From the NCBI RefSeq assembly GCF_004187715.1, contig NZ_QZWF01000001.1, positions 1,240,001 to 1,304,000 of the forward strand: 64,000 bases of DNA, in the 5' to 3' direction. Numbering within the stretch: the stretch's first letter is position 1; each line of letters starts with the position of its first letter. This document shows, one piece after another, positions 49,188 to 58,582 of this stretch. The position numbers were made by a program, and so were the translations under genes. The stretch is from Streptomyces sp. F001. GTDB lineage: Bacteria; Actinomycetota; Actinomycetes; Streptomycetales; Streptomycetaceae. Below the pieces are notes generated by a model. The model was not told the origin of the DNA. It was given only the letters and a program-made list of their open reading frames with translations, and searched no databases.

Positions 49188-50011
49188 TTCACGGCCTCCT
49201 GGGCCTTCGTCTCCATACGGCGTACGACGAAGCCGAGCGGGATCGTGACCAGCAGGTAGCACAGGCCGGCGACCAGGATCGGCGTGGAGTTGGCGGTCTG
49301 GCTGGCGAGGTCGCGGCCGAACTTGGACAGCTCCCGCTCCTCCAGGGTGACACCGAGGAACAGCACCAGAGAGGAGTCCTTGAAGAGCAGGACGAGTTCG
49401 TTGGTGAGGGGCGGCAGGATGATCCGGAAGGCCTGCGGGAGGATGATCGAGACCATGGCGCGGGCGGGCGAGAAGCCCAGGGAACGGGCCGCCTCCATCT
49501 GCCCCTTGGGTACCGCCTGGATGCCCGCGCGGAACGTCTCCGCCATGTACGCGGCGGCCACCAGGCCGAGTGCGAGGGCGACCTTGCCGTACGTTCCGCC
49601 GGGGATCTCGGTGCCGGGGAAGGCCAGCGGGACGGCCACCCCGATGAAGATGAAGATCAGCAGGGCGGGCAGGCCGCGGAAGATCTCGATGTAGATACCG
49701 GCGATCCAGCGGTACGGGCCCACGGAGGACAGCCGCATGAGGGCCAGCACCATGCCGAGCACCAGGCCGACGAGGAAGCCGGACACGGTGTAGAGCACGG
49801 TGTTCTTCAGCGCCAGCGTGATGACGTCCGGGAACATCTGCTCGGCGATGTCCTGCTGGGCGAACTGGTTCTGCAGCCGGTCCCAGTCGGCGCCGACCGC
49901 GAGGGCGACCAGGGCGCCGACGAAGACGACGTACTGCACACCACGGGACACCCGGCGCTTCTGACGCCGGGTCAGCCCCTTCTTCTTCGGCTGTACCGTC
50001 ACCTCGGTCAT
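49184..50011 (-). CDS. Polar amino acid ABC transporter permease
   Basis: 275 residues of the HisM/GlnP family: basic N-terminus [15 protein letters not shown], then five helices. The family motif [19 protein letters not shown] is visible, as is the EAA loop [20 protein letters not shown] and [18 protein letters not shown]. Single permease, so it probably works as a homodimer. Overlaps neighbours by 4 bases each. Confidence 0.93.
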   Translation of the reverse strand: MTEVTVQPKKKGLTRRQKRRVSRGVQYVVFVGALVALAVGADWDRLQNQFAQQDIAEQMFPDVITLALKNTVLYTVSGFLVGLVLGMVLALMRLSSVGPYRWIAGIYIEIFRGLPALLIFIFIGVAVPLAFPGTEIPGGTYGKVALALGLVAAAYMAETFRAGIQAVPKGQMEAARSLGFSPARAMVSIILPQAFRIILPPLTNELVLLFKDSSLVLFLGVTLEERELSKFGRDLASQTANSTPILVAGLCYLLVTIPLGFVVRRMETKAQEAVK

Positions 50012-50853
50012 GAGGCGGACGGGGAGGCCGCGGACTCCTCGTACGGCCCGATCCACTGCTCGTACAGCTTCTTGTACGTGCCGTCGGCCTTGGCGTCCGC
50101 GAGGGCCTTGTTGACGGCCTTGAGCAGCGGCTCGTTGCCCTTCTTCACCGTGAAGCCGTACTGCTCGCCGGTGTTGATCTGCTCGGCGACCTCGAAGGCG
50201 TCGGCGTTGGCCTGGTCCTTGAGCCAGCCCTGGACGACCGGGTAGTCGATCACGACGGCCTCGACCTGGCCGGTGCGCAGGCCGTTGATGACGGCGTCGG
50301 AGGACTCGAAGGAGACCGGGTCGAGGCCCTGGCTCTTGGCGTAGTCCTCGCCGGTGGTCTGCGCCTGGGCGCCGACCTTCTTGCCCTTGAGGTCGGCGAA
50401 GGAGCCGATGCCGCTCTTCTTGTCGACCAGGACGGCCTGGGTCGCCTCGAAGTAGGGGTCCGAGAAGTCGACGTTCTTCTTGCGCTCCTCGGTGATGGTC
50501 ATGCCGGCGGCGGCGAGGTCGCACTGGCCGGCGTTGAGGGACCCGCCGGTCTTGAAGTTCTCGAAGGGCTGGTCGACGATCTGCTGCTGCACGCCCAGAT
50601 CCTCGGCGACCAGGTCGACGAGGGAGACGTCGAAGCCCTGCACCTTGCCGTCGATCTCCGACTGGAAGGGCGGGTAGGGCAGGTGGGTGCAGGTGGTGAG
50701 CTGGCCGCCCTTGACGAGAGTGACCCCGCCGGCGGCGGTCTGCGTACCGCTCGCGTCGCCGTCGTCCGACCCGCAGCCGGCCACGAGCAGCAGCCCGGCC
50801 GTCGCGGTGGTGGCGGCCAGAATGCGGGCTCGGCGCCCGAGGACCGTGATCAC
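50008..50853 (-). CDS. Amino acid ABC transporter substrate-binding lipoprotein
   Basis: 281 residues. The lipobox is in [12 protein letters not shown], so the protein is membrane-anchored outside the cell. SBP family 3 motifs: [60 protein letters not shown] 50853 has GGAGGT upstream. Specificity for a polar amino acid is likely; which one is not clear. Confidence 0.93.
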   Translation of the reverse strand: MITVLGRRARILAATTATAGLLLVAGCGSDDGDASGTQTAAGGVTLVKGGQLTTCTHLPYPPFQSEIDGKVQGFDVSLVDLVAEDLGVQQQIVDQPFENFKTGGSLNAGQCDLAAAGMTITEERKKNVDFSDPYFEATQAVLVDKKSGIGSFADLKGKKVGAQAQTTGEDYAKSQGLDPVSFESSDAVINGLRTGQVEAVVIDYPVVQGWLKDQANADAFEVAEQINTGEQYGFTVKKGNEPLLKAVNKALADAKADGTYKKLYEQWIGPYEESAASPSAS

Positions 50854-51027
50854 GGGGACCTCCTGTGAGGGAACTATGGGTTCCGATTATAAGGAGAACT
50901 TTGAACCACTCAAACCAAACCCATGGCAACGAGACCGTCCGGCCTGAGAAGTCTCCGGCAACAGGGGGTGTGCGGCCCGCCGGTTACGCTCGACAGCGTC
51001 GACCCCGTGAGCGAAGAGAGCACCGCC

Positions 51028-52128
51028 GTGACCCACCCCCTCCTGGACCTGGCCCCGCTGACCGCGGCGCACTTCGCCGCCATCGAGGACCGGGTGGCCC
51101 GGCTGCTCGGTACCCGCCAGGACGTGGTGATCATGCAAGGTGAGGCGCTGCTGCCACTGGAGGGCGCGATCCGCGCCACGGCCGGTCCCGGGACGACGGC
51201 GCTGAACGTGATCACCGGACCGTACGGGCAGACCTTCGGGAACTGGCTGCGGGACTGCGGAGCGACCGTGATCGATCTCGCGGTGCCCTTCCACACGGCG
51301 GTCACGGCCGAGCAGATCCGCGCGGCCTTCGCCGAGCACCCGGAGATCGACTTCGTGTCCCTGGTGCATGCGGAGGCGGCGACCGGTAACACCAACCCGG
51401 TCGCGGAGATCGGCGAGGTGGTGCGGGAGCACGGGGCGCTGTTCTACCTGGACGCGGTGGCGTCGATCGGCGCCGAGCCGGTGCTGCCGGACGCGTGGGG
51501 CGTGGACCTGTGCGTCATCGGGGCGCAGAAGGCGATGGGCGGTCCCGCCGGGGTGTCGGCGGTGTCGGTGAGCGAGCGCGCCTGGGCCCGTATGGCGGCG
51601 AACCCGAACGCCCCGCGCCGCTCCTACCTCTCCCTGCTGGACTGGAAGGAGCGCTGGATCGACGCAGGCCGCACGTCCCTGCTGCACGCGCCGGCCCAGC
51701 TGGAGATGCTGGCCCTCCAGGCCTGCGTCGAGCGGATCGAGGCGGAGGGCCCGCAGGCGGTGATGGCCCGGCACGCGGCCGCCGCGGCGGCGACCCGGGC
51801 GGGGGCGTTCGCGCTGGGCGGGGGCCTGGAGCCGTACGTGTACGAGGCCGCGGAGGCGGCGCCGGTCGCGACCACCCTGCGAGCACCCTCCGGCGTCGTG
51901 GCGTCGGAACTGGTGGCCAGGGCTCTGGAGAGCGACCCCGCGCTGCCGCTGGCCGCGGGCGGGGGCACGCTGGCCAAGGAGATGATCCGCGTCAACCACT
52001 ACGGTCCCGACGCGACGCCGGGCGCCGTCCAGGCGAGCCTGGCCGCTCTGGGCGCGGCCCTGACCGAGAAGGAACTGACGGTGGACCTCGATGCGGCGCG
52101 GCGAGCTGCCGAGGCCGCCTGGCAGTAA
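51028..52128 (+). CDS. Class V aminotransferase (alanine-glyoxylate/serine-pyruvate type)
   Basis: 366 residues, PLP fold type I: VVIMQGEALLPLEGAIRATA, ITGPYGQTFGNWLRDCGA, VHAEAATGNTNPVAEIGEV, YLDAVASIGAEPV and the PLP lysine in VIGAQKAMGGPAGVSAV. It may transfer amino groups to glyoxylate or pyruvate. GTG 51028 (VTHPLLDLAPL) is chosen; GTG 51007 would add seven residues. Divergent from the amino-acid transporter and upstream of the ect operon, with 344 bases before ectA. Confidence 0.87.
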   Translation: MTHPLLDLAPLTAAHFAAIEDRVARLLGTRQDVVIMQGEALLPLEGAIRATAGPGTTALNVITGPYGQTFGNWLRDCGATVIDLAVPFHTAVTAEQIRAAFAEHPEIDFVSLVHAEAATGNTNPVAEIGEVVREHGALFYLDAVASIGAEPVLPDAWGVDLCVIGAQKAMGGPAGVSAVSVSERAWARMAANPNAPRRSYLSLLDWKERWIDAGRTSLLHAPAQLEMLALQACVERIEAEGPQAVMARHAAAAAATRAGAFALGGGLEPYVYEAAEAAPVATTLRAPSGVVASELVARALESDPALPLAAGGGTLAKEMIRVNHYGPDATPGAVQASLAALGAALTEKELTVDLDAARRAAEAAWQ

Positions 52129-52472
52129 TTGCCGGGCACTCTCTTCACGTTGATTTTCCGGGATTTCTTTTCCGCAATTTCAATCACTTAACCGGGAGCA
52201 GCTTCCCGTATTCTTCTGCCCGCTTTCCCCGACCCTAAACACAAAGATTTCGCGAACACCAAGCGGCGTAATTCGGGCAGATCTCTTCGGGATTACACGG
52301 CTGTGACGCGTTCCACATCGCGCCCGTTTTGTGCGCTATGTAGCCCACAAACCAGGGCATTTCGCCGCACCCTCGCGCGGCTGTACGCGCACGCGTGATA
52401 ACACAGGACGCGCCGACACGTAAGCCCCTCCGGCCATGCAATTTCGAATTTCGCTCGGTAAATTCAATTCGC
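52129..52472 (+). promoter_or_regulatory. AT-rich upstream region of the ectoine operon with inverted repeat
   Basis: About 340 bases, markedly less GC-rich than the surroundings, with no gene. A short hairpin CGGGA/TCCCG near 52,193-52,208 may end the aminotransferase transcript. Next to ectA an inverted repeat GAATTT-N8-AAATTC (52,446-52,465) ends 7 bases before the ATG, where a ribosome binding site would be expected. The operon promoter should be here. Confidence 0.6.
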
Positions 52473-52988
52473 ATGACTGCCGCACAAGCAGACCTGCACA
52501 TCGACCGTCCGGCGGTTACGGACGGGGCCGCTGTCTGGCGGCTCGCCAAGGAATCCGGAACCCTCGACCTGAACTCCTCGTACAGCTATCTGCTGTGGTG
52601 CCGGGACTTCGCCGCCACCTCGGCGGTGGCGCGGGCGGACGACGGGGCGGCCGTCGGCTTCATCACCGGGTACCTGCGGCCGGACCGCCCGGGGACCCTG
52701 CTGGTGTGGCAGGTGGCCGTCGACGCCGCGTACCGCGGACGCGGGCTGGCGGCGCGGCTGCTCGACGGACTGACCGCCCGGGTCGCCGCCGAGCAGGGGC
52801 TGACCTCCGTCGAGACCACCATCACACCGGGCAACACCCCCTCCGAGCGGCTGTTCACCTCGTACGCCGCCCGGCACGGCGCCCGTGTCGAGCGTGCGGT
52901 GCTGTTCGACACGGGTCTGTTCCCGGACGGCCCGCACGACCCCGAAGTCCTGTACCGCATCGGCCCGTTGACCCACCTCTCGCAGTGA
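52473..52988 (+). CDS. ectA: L-2,4-diaminobutyrate acetyltransferase EctA
   Basis: 171 residues, GNAT fold: GAAVWRLAKESGTLDLNSSY with SYLLWCRDFA is the EctA substrate signature, and VDAAYRGRGLAARLLDGL is the acetyl-CoA loop; TITPGNTPSERLFTSYA follows. It acetylates diaminobutyrate, step two of ectoine synthesis. ATG 52473 has no recognisable ribosome binding site, so the mRNA may be leaderless or use an unusual signal. First gene of ectABCD. Confidence 0.95.
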   Translation: MTAAQADLHIDRPAVTDGAAVWRLAKESGTLDLNSSYSYLLWCRDFAATSAVARADDGAAVGFITGYLRPDRPGTLLVWQVAVDAAYRGRGLAARLLDGLTARVAAEQGLTSVETTITPGNTPSERLFTSYAARHGARVERAVLFDTGLFPDGPHDPEVLYRIGPLTHLSQ

Positions 52989-53039
52989 CCCGTCGCAATT
53001 GACCGTTGCAACTGACCGTCGTATGACCGTCGCAATGAG
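52987..53039 (+). repeat. Tandem TGACCGTCGCAA-type repeats between ectA and ectB
   Basis: Four imperfect copies of a 11-14-base unit: TGACCCGTCGCAAT, TGACCGTTGCAAC, TGACCGTCGTA and TGACCGTCGCAA. They start at the ectA stop codon and end just before the ectB ribosome binding site. Confidence 0.85.
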
Positions 53040-53051
53040 GAGCGATTCTTC

Positions 53052-54323
53052 GTGACCATCACCCAGCCCGACCTCAGCGTCTTCGAAACCCTGGAGTCCG
53101 AGGTGCGCAGCTACTGCCGCGGCTGGCCCACCGTCTTCGACCGGGCGCGCGGCAGCCGCATGTACGACGAGGACGGCCACGAGTACCTCGACTTCTTCGC
53201 CGGAGCCGGCTCGCTCAACTACGGACACAACAACCCGGTGCTCAAACGGGCCCTGCTCGACTATCTGGACCGGGACGGCGTCACCCACGGTCTCGACATG
53301 TCGACCACGGCCAAACGCGCCTTCCTGCAGACCTTCCAGGACCTGGTGCTGCGGCCGCGCGACCTGCCGTACAAGGTCATGTTCCCGGGGCCGACCGGTA
53401 CCAACGCCGTGGAGTCCGCGCTGAAACTGGCGCGGAAGGTGAAGGGCCGCGAGGCGATCGTGTCGTTCACCAACGCCTTCCACGGCATGTCCCTCGGCTC
53501 CCTCGCCGTGACCGGCAACGCGTTCAAGCGGGCCGGCGCCGGGATTCCGCTCGTGCACGGCACGCCCATGCCCTTCGACCACTACCTGGACGGCAAGGTC
53601 GAGGACTTCCTGTGGTTCGAACGACTGCTTGAGGACCAGGGCTCCGGGCTCAACAAGCCCGCCGCTGTGATCGTCGAGACCGTGCAGGGCGAGGGCGGCA
53701 TCAACGTGGCCCGGCCCGAGTGGCTGCGGGCGCTGGCCGAGCTGTGCGAACGCCAGGACATGCTGCTGATCGTCGACGACATCCAGATGGGCTGCGGGCG
53801 CACCGGCGCGTTCTTCTCCTTCGAGGAGGCCGGGATCGTGCCCGACATCGTCACCGTGTCGAAGTCCATCAGCGGCTACGGGCTGCCGATGTCGCTGTGC
53901 CTGTTCAAGCCGGAGCTGGACGTGTGGGAGCCGGGCGAGCACAACGGCACCTTCCGCGGCAACAACCCCGCGTTCGTCACGGCCACCGCCGCGCTGGAGA
54001 CGTACTGGACCGACGGCTCGGCCATGGAGAAGCAGACCCGCGCGCGCGGTGAGCAGGTCGAGCAGGCGCTGATCGCCGTCACCGAGGAGAACCTCGCCGA
54101 CGTCAAGGAGTACCGGGGCCGCGGGCTGGTGTGGGGCATGGAGTTCCACGACAAGGGCCGGGCCGAGCGCGTCGCCCGCCGCGCCTTCGAACTCGGGCTG
54201 CTGATCGAGACGTCGGGCCCCGAGAGCGAGGTCGTCAAGCTGCTGCCCGCCCTCACCGTCACCCCCGAGGAGCTGGACGAGGGCCTGCGTGTCCTCGCCC
54301 GTGCCGTACGCGAAACCGTCTGA
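53052..54323 (+). CDS. ectB: Diaminobutyrate--2-oxoglutarate aminotransferase EctB
   Basis: 423 residues, class III aminotransferase: FDRARGSRMYDEDGHEYLDF, GAGSLNYGHNNPVLKRALL, PGPTGTNAVESALKLAR, VETVQGEGGINVA, IVDDIQMGCGRTG, PLP lysine in VSKSISGYGLPMS. It makes L-2,4-diaminobutyrate from aspartate semialdehyde, the first pathway step. GTG 53052 has GAGGAG 9 bases upstream. Confidence 0.97.
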   Translation: MTITQPDLSVFETLESEVRSYCRGWPTVFDRARGSRMYDEDGHEYLDFFAGAGSLNYGHNNPVLKRALLDYLDRDGVTHGLDMSTTAKRAFLQTFQDLVLRPRDLPYKVMFPGPTGTNAVESALKLARKVKGREAIVSFTNAFHGMSLGSLAVTGNAFKRAGAGIPLVHGTPMPFDHYLDGKVEDFLWFERLLEDQGSGLNKPAAVIVETVQGEGGINVARPEWLRALAELCERQDMLLIVDDIQMGCGRTGAFFSFEEAGIVPDIVTVSKSISGYGLPMSLCLFKPELDVWEPGEHNGTFRGNNPAFVTATAALETYWTDGSAMEKQTRARGEQVEQALIAVTEENLADVKEYRGRGLVWGMEFHDKGRAERVARRAFELGLLIETSGPESEVVKLLPALTVTPEELDEGLRVLARAVRETV

Positions 54324-54344
54324 GAAAAGGAGCTGTTCAGCACC

Positions 54345-54749
54345 GTGATCGTCCGTTCGTTCAAGGACATCGAAGGCACCGACCGGCATGTGAAGGCCGC
54401 GTCCGGCACCTGGGAGAGCAAACGCATCGTCCTCGCCAAGGAGAGGGTCGGCTTCTCGCTGCACGAGACGATCCTGTACGCGGGGACGGAGACGTCGATG
54501 TGGTACGCCAACCACATCGAGGCCGTGGTCTGTGTGCAGGGCGAGGCCGAACTGACCGACCACGAGACCGACCGGACGTACACGATCACGCCCGGGACGA
54601 TGTACCTCCTCGACGGCCACGAGCGGCACACGCTGCGCGTCAAGGAGGACTTCCGCTGTATCTGCGTCTTCAACCCGCCCGTCACCGGACGGGAGGACCA
54701 CGACGAGAACGGCGTCTACCCCCTGCTCACCGAACCCGAGGAGGTGTGA
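54345..54749 (+). CDS. ectC: L-ectoine synthase EctC
   Basis: 134 residues, cupin fold: [24 protein letters not shown] start, [40 protein letters not shown], and [20 protein letters not shown] with conserved His. It closes N-acetyl-diaminobutyrate to ectoine. GTG 54345, 21 bases after ectB with AAAGGAG upstream; ectD follows after 7 bases. Confidence 0.97.
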   Translation: MIVRSFKDIEGTDRHVKAASGTWESKRIVLAKERVGFSLHETILYAGTETSMWYANHIEAVVCVQGEAELTDHETDRTYTITPGTMYLLDGHERHTLRVKEDFRCICVFNPPVTGREDHDENGVYPLLTEPEEV

Positions 54750-54756
54750 CATCCCC

Positions 54757-55650
54757 ATGACCACCAGCACTGTCACGGATCTCTACCCCAGCCGCGGCGC
54801 CACCGAGGTGTCCGTCCCCCGCCAGGACCCCGTCGTCTGGGGCGCGCCCGGCACCCCCGGGCCGATCGACGTCGCCGGTCTCCAGTCCTACGAGCGGGAC
54901 GGCTTCCTCGCCATCGAGGAACTCATCACCGACGACGAGGTCGCCGTCTACCGGGATGAGTTGAACCGGCTGGTGGCGGACCCGGCGATCCGGGCCGACG
55001 AACGGTCGATCGTCGAACCGAAGTCGCAGGAGATCCGTTCCGTCTTCGAAGTGCACAAGATCAGCGAGGTGTTCGCCGCGCTGGTGCGCGACGAGCGGGT
55101 CGTCGGGCGGGCCCGGCAGATCCTCGGCTCGGACGTGTACGTCCACCAGTCGCGGATCAACGTCAAGCCGGGCTTCGGGGCCAGCGGCTTCTACTGGCAC
55201 TCGGACTTCGAGACCTGGCACGCCGAGGACGGTCTGCCGAACATGCGGACAGTGTCCGTCTCGATCGCGCTGACCGAGAACTACGACACCAACGGCGGGC
55301 TCATGATCATGCCGGGGTCGCACCGGACGTTCCTCGGATGCGCGGGGGCCACGCCGAAGGACAACTACAAGAAGTCGCTGCAGATGCAGGACGCGGGCAC
55401 GCCCTCGCACGAGGCGCTGACCGCGATGGCCTCGCAGTACGGCATCAAGTTGTTCACGGGCAAGGCCGGTTCGGCGACCTGGTTCGACTGCAACTGCATG
55501 CACGGGTCGGGCGACAACATCACGCCGTTCCCGCGCAGCAACGTCTTCATCGTCTTCAACAGCGTGGAGAACGCGGCGGTCGAGCCGTTCGCGGCGCCGG
55601 TGCGGCGGCCGGAGTTCATCGGGGCGCGGGATTTCACGCCGGTGACGTGA
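54757..55650 (+). CDS. ectD: Ectoine 5-hydroxylase EctD
   Basis: 297 residues, Fe(II)/2-oxoglutarate dioxygenase. Iron ligands are H148 and D150 in FYWHSDFETWH and H249 in CNCMHGSGDN; PRSNVFIVFN holds the 2-oxoglutarate site. Signature FETWHAEDGLPNMRTVSVSI is typical of EctD. It converts ectoine to 5-hydroxyectoine. Last gene of the operon, followed by a strong hairpin. Confidence 0.97.
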   Translation: MTTSTVTDLYPSRGATEVSVPRQDPVVWGAPGTPGPIDVAGLQSYERDGFLAIEELITDDEVAVYRDELNRLVADPAIRADERSIVEPKSQEIRSVFEVHKISEVFAALVRDERVVGRARQILGSDVYVHQSRINVKPGFGASGFYWHSDFETWHAEDGLPNMRTVSVSIALTENYDTNGGLMIMPGSHRTFLGCAGATPKDNYKKSLQMQDAGTPSHEALTAMASQYGIKLFTGKAGSATWFDCNCMHGSGDNITPFPRSNVFIVFNSVENAAVEPFAAPVRRPEFIGARDFTPVT

Positions 55651-55658
55651 CGTAGCCC

Positions 55659-55706
55659 CCGCAACGCGTCAGGGCCCCTCTCCGGAGGGGCCCTGACGCG
55701 TTGCGG
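55659..55706. terminator. Strong hairpin terminator after ectD
   Basis: Perfect 22-bp arms (55,659-55,680 and 55,685-55,706) with a TCCG loop, 8 bases after the ectD stop. It is bidirectional in form and also lies just after the convergent anti-sigma gene. Confidence 0.92.
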
Positions 55707-55713
55707 CGCCCGT

Positions 55714-56766
55714 CTACAGCCACGCCAGCGACGCCGCGCGCTCCAGTACGTTCCGTACGGCCGACTCGTCGCCGGCCGCTCCGCGCGGGACCTCCTGCGG
55801 CGGATACCGTCCGCCGACCAGCAGGCAGAAGTCGACCGGATCCAGGGCGAGTTCGGCGCGTACGGGTTCGGCGTCGGAGCCCAGCACCCATTCCGGGCCG
55901 CCGGTCACGGAGAAGAGGACGGGCGGTGCGGTGGGCCCGAGGGCCGCGCCGAGGATGCGCACCGCGAGCCGGATCAGGTGCCGCAGGTGTTCCTCGGGCG
56001 GCGGCGGGACGGCCAGGCCCAGGGCGCGGCCGATGTCGTCGGCGTGGATCCAGGTCTCGAACGCGCGCACGAGGAAGTGGTCGGCGACCGGCAGCCGCAG
56101 CCCCATCAGTGTCACCGCACGGGCGGCCGACTGCGCATCGCGGGCCTCGGGTGCGCTGAGCAGGGCGGCCGCCTGCGCGGACCAGGCAGCGACGGTCTCC
56201 CCGGGCGGGCGCCCGCGCTCATGGGCGATCACCTCGGCGGTACGCCGGTTCCAGGCGGCGTCCCAGGGCGTGCCCTCCTCGATCCCGGAGGGCGGCCGGC
56301 CGGTGCCGGCCCCGAGCTCCGCCGCGAGCGGCTCGTCGGCGGCGAGCAGGTGGGCCACGGTCGCGTGCACGTCCCAGTCGTGCACGACCGGCGTACCCCA
56401 CCGGCCGTCCGCCTCGGACAGCAGCGCCTTCAGCCCGGAGACGGCAGCGGCGTAGGGGGCGGCATGCGGGGCGACGGCGGGGGCGGCGGCACGGTGGCGA
56501 AGGGCACGGGCCAGGACGGTGGAGGTGGGCCCCTCGAGCGGGGCCGATGCCGGGGGCCGCGCCTCGGACGGCGACCCGTCCGAGGCAGACGCGGCCGGCG
56601 CCGGCCCTTCCAGCATCCGTACCACTGCCCTCAGCCGTTCCGCCTCCCTGGCGCATGTTTCGCAGGTGGCGAGGTGGGGCGGGATCGTCTTCTCGTCGGC
56701 CGGTTCCAGGGCGCCGAAGGCCCAGGCGGCCAGGAGTTCCCGTACGGCGTCGTGATCGGTGGTCAC
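55714..56766 (-). CDS. Zinc-finger anti-sigma factor fused to a mycothiol-dependent (MDMPI-like) domain
   Basis: 350 residues. The N-terminus has the zinc anti-sigma motif HLATCETC at about residues 31-38, in ELLAAWAFGALEPADEKTIPPHL. After a Pro-rich linker comes a DinB/mycothiol-maleylpyruvate-isomerase-like domain: TPVVHDWDVHATVAHLLAAD with His ligands, and FETWIHADDIGRALG. The C-terminal part is SCP-like. GTG 56766 has AGGAGG upstream and lies 25 bases after the sigma gene, so it is probably its redox-linked antagonist. No transmembrane helix is seen. Confidence 0.85.
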   Translation of the reverse strand: MTTDHDAVRELLAAWAFGALEPADEKTIPPHLATCETCAREAERLRAVVRMLEGPAPAASASDGSPSEARPPASAPLEGPTSTVLARALRHRAAAPAVAPHAAPYAAAVSGLKALLSEADGRWGTPVVHDWDVHATVAHLLAADEPLAAELGAGTGRPPSGIEEGTPWDAAWNRRTAEVIAHERGRPPGETVAAWSAQAAALLSAPEARDAQSAARAVTLMGLRLPVADHFLVRAFETWIHADDIGRALGLAVPPPPEEHLRHLIRLAVRILGAALGPTAPPVLFSVTGGPEWVLGSDAEPVRAELALDPVDFCLLVGGRYPPQEVPRGAAGDESAVRNVLERAASLAWL

Positions 56767-56791
56767 CGTGTGCCTCCTTCCACTGCTGCCA

Positions 56792-57391
56792 TCATGCGCC
56801 CCTTTCGAGGGCCGGGTCCGGCGGGTCGGCCAGGGATTCGGCCAGGGTGCGCAGCGCGGTGCGCAGGCGGGTCTTGGCGGTGCCCTCGGGGATGCCGAGT
56901 TCCACGGCCGCCTGCCGGTAGGTGCGGCCGGCGAAGTAGGCCAGGTGCACCACCTCCCGTTGCGGCTGCGGGAGTTCGGCGAGGGCGGAGTGCAGCAGCA
57001 AGGAGCGTTCCCGGTCCACGACCGTCTCGTCGGGTCCGGGACCTGGCTCCGGGATGGCGTGCAGGGCGGAGTCGTCGGCGCGGGCGGCCTTGCGGTGCCG
57101 GGCCTCGCTGCGCACCCAGTCCACGGCCCGCCGGTGGGCGAGCAGGGACAGCCAGGTGCGCAGTGAGCCGCGGCGCGGGTCGAAGGCGTACGGCCTGCTC
57201 CACAGCTGGGCGAACACCTCCTGCGCCACGTCCTCCGCGGCGGCCGCGCTGCGCGTCACCCGCACGGCGACGCGCCGCACCAGCCCGCCGTACGCCGTGT
57301 ACACCTCGGCCAGCGCGGACTCGTCGCCGTACACCAGCCGCCGGTGCAGTTCCGCGTCGGCCCCGACGCCCGCCTGCTCCACCGGCACCAC
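56792..57391 (-). CDS. ECF-type RNA polymerase sigma factor
   Basis: 199 residues. Region 2 covers VYTAYGGLVRRVAVRVTRSA with AEDVAQEVFAQLW and DPRRGSLRTWLSLLAHRRAV. Region 4 has LAELPQPQREVVHLAYFAG then TYRQAAVELGIPEGTAKTRL. Start is GTG 57391 or the adjacent GTG 57388. Followed by its likely anti-sigma factor. Confidence 0.94.
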   Translation of the reverse strand: MVPVEQAGVGADAELHRRLVYGDESALAEVYTAYGGLVRRVAVRVTRSAAAAEDVAQEVFAQLWSRPYAFDPRRGSLRTWLSLLAHRRAVDWVRSEARHRKAARADDSALHAIPEPGPGPDETVVDRERSLLLHSALAELPQPQREVVHLAYFAGRTYRQAAVELGIPEGTAKTRLRTALRTLAESLADPPDPALERGA

Positions 57392-57436
57392 CCCCGGTGC
57401 CCTTCCTAGCGTCCTCGGCCTGACCGCGCCAGTGGT

Positions 57437-58486
57437 TCAGCCGGACAGCACGTCCAGCAGGCGGTCGACGTCGGCCGGCGTGTTGTACAGGTGGAAGGCG
57501 GCGCGCAGGTTGCCCGCACGATCGGAGACCTCGACTCCGGCGCGGCTCAGGTCGGGCTGGCGCCGTCCGAGTCCCGGCACGGAGACGATCGCCGAGCCGG
57601 GCGCCGGAAGGGGTTCGTGGCCGAGCGTCGCCAGGCCCGCGCGGAAGCGGTCGGCGAGCGACAGGTCATGCGCGTGGACGGCGGCCACGCCGAGTTCCTC
57701 GACCAGGGCCAGGGAGTGCCGGGCGCCGGTGTAGGCGAGGAGGGCGGGGCTCTCGTCGAACCGGCGGGCGGAGTGGGCGAGTTCCTTGACCGGGCCGTAG
57801 GTGCTGTCCCAGGGGTGTTCACCGGCCGCCCAGCCCGCGAAGACGGGAGTGAGTCCGCCGAAGTCCTCCGGTACGACGAGAAAGGCCACGCCGCGCGGGC
57901 AGACGACCCACTTGTAGGCGACGGAGGAGACATAGTCGAAGTCGTCCGCGGCGAGCGGCAGCCAGCCGACGGCCTGGGACACGTCGATGAAGGTGCGCGC
58001 CCCGTGCGCGCGGGCCGCCTCGCGGATCGCCGGCAGGTCGGCGATCCGGCCGTCCACCGACTGCACGGCGCTCACGGCGACGAGCGCGGTGTCCGGGCGG
58101 ACCGACTCGGCGAGCCGCTCCAGGGGCACGCTGCGCACCTTCAGGTCCCCGCGGACGTGGAAGGGGTTCACCAGGGAGCTGAAGTCGGCCTCGGCGGTGA
58201 GCACCTCGGCGCCCTCGGGCAGCGCGGCGGCGATCAGCCCGCTGTGCACGGCGACGGAGGCCCCGGCCGCGACCCGGCTCGCCGGCACCCCGACGATCCG
58301 GGCGAAGGCGGCCCGGCAGGCCTCCACGTCGGCGAACATGTCCTGCGGCACGCCTTCGGCCAGGGACAGTGCGGCGGCGTGCAGCGCCGCCACCGTGCGG
58401 GCCGGCAGCAGGCCGGTGCTCGCGGTGTTGAGGTAGGTGTTCTTCGGGGCGAACTCGGCGCGGACGAGGCTCTCGAAGGTCTCCAT
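57437..58486 (-). CDS. Class V PLP-dependent aminotransferase/desulfurase-like protein
   Basis: 349 residues: NTYLNTASTGLLPARTVAAL, AAGASVAVHSGLIAAAL, VSAVQSVDGRIADLPAI, TFIDVSQAVGWLP, PLP lysine in VSSVAYKWVVCPRGVAF. It could be an isopenicillin N epimerase-like or cysteine desulfurase-like enzyme. ATG 58486 or GTG 58495. It precedes the sigma gene on the same strand, 45 bases away. Confidence 0.87.
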   Translation of the reverse strand: METFESLVRAEFAPKNTYLNTASTGLLPARTVAALHAAALSLAEGVPQDMFADVEACRAAFARIVGVPASRVAAGASVAVHSGLIAAALPEGAEVLTAEADFSSLVNPFHVRGDLKVRSVPLERLAESVRPDTALVAVSAVQSVDGRIADLPAIREAARAHGARTFIDVSQAVGWLPLAADDFDYVSSVAYKWVVCPRGVAFLVVPEDFGGLTPVFAGWAAGEHPWDSTYGPVKELAHSARRFDESPALLAYTGARHSLALVEELGVAAVHAHDLSLADRFRAGLATLGHEPLPAPGSAIVSVPGLGRRQPDLSRAGVEVSDRAGNLRAAFHLYNTPADVDRLLDVLSG

Positions 58487-58582
58487 GGGGTCCACTCTGC
58501 GGTCCCGGGAAGCCCACGTCCATTGCGTATTTCTACGTGGTTTCCCTAAGGACCGCTTATGGACCGGCCCTCACCTGCGGCT

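Noticed and set aside
55659..55706. Long palindrome after ectD as a mobile-element end
   Set aside because: It has a 4-base loop, sits right at the operon end and has no partner repeat, so it is a terminator.
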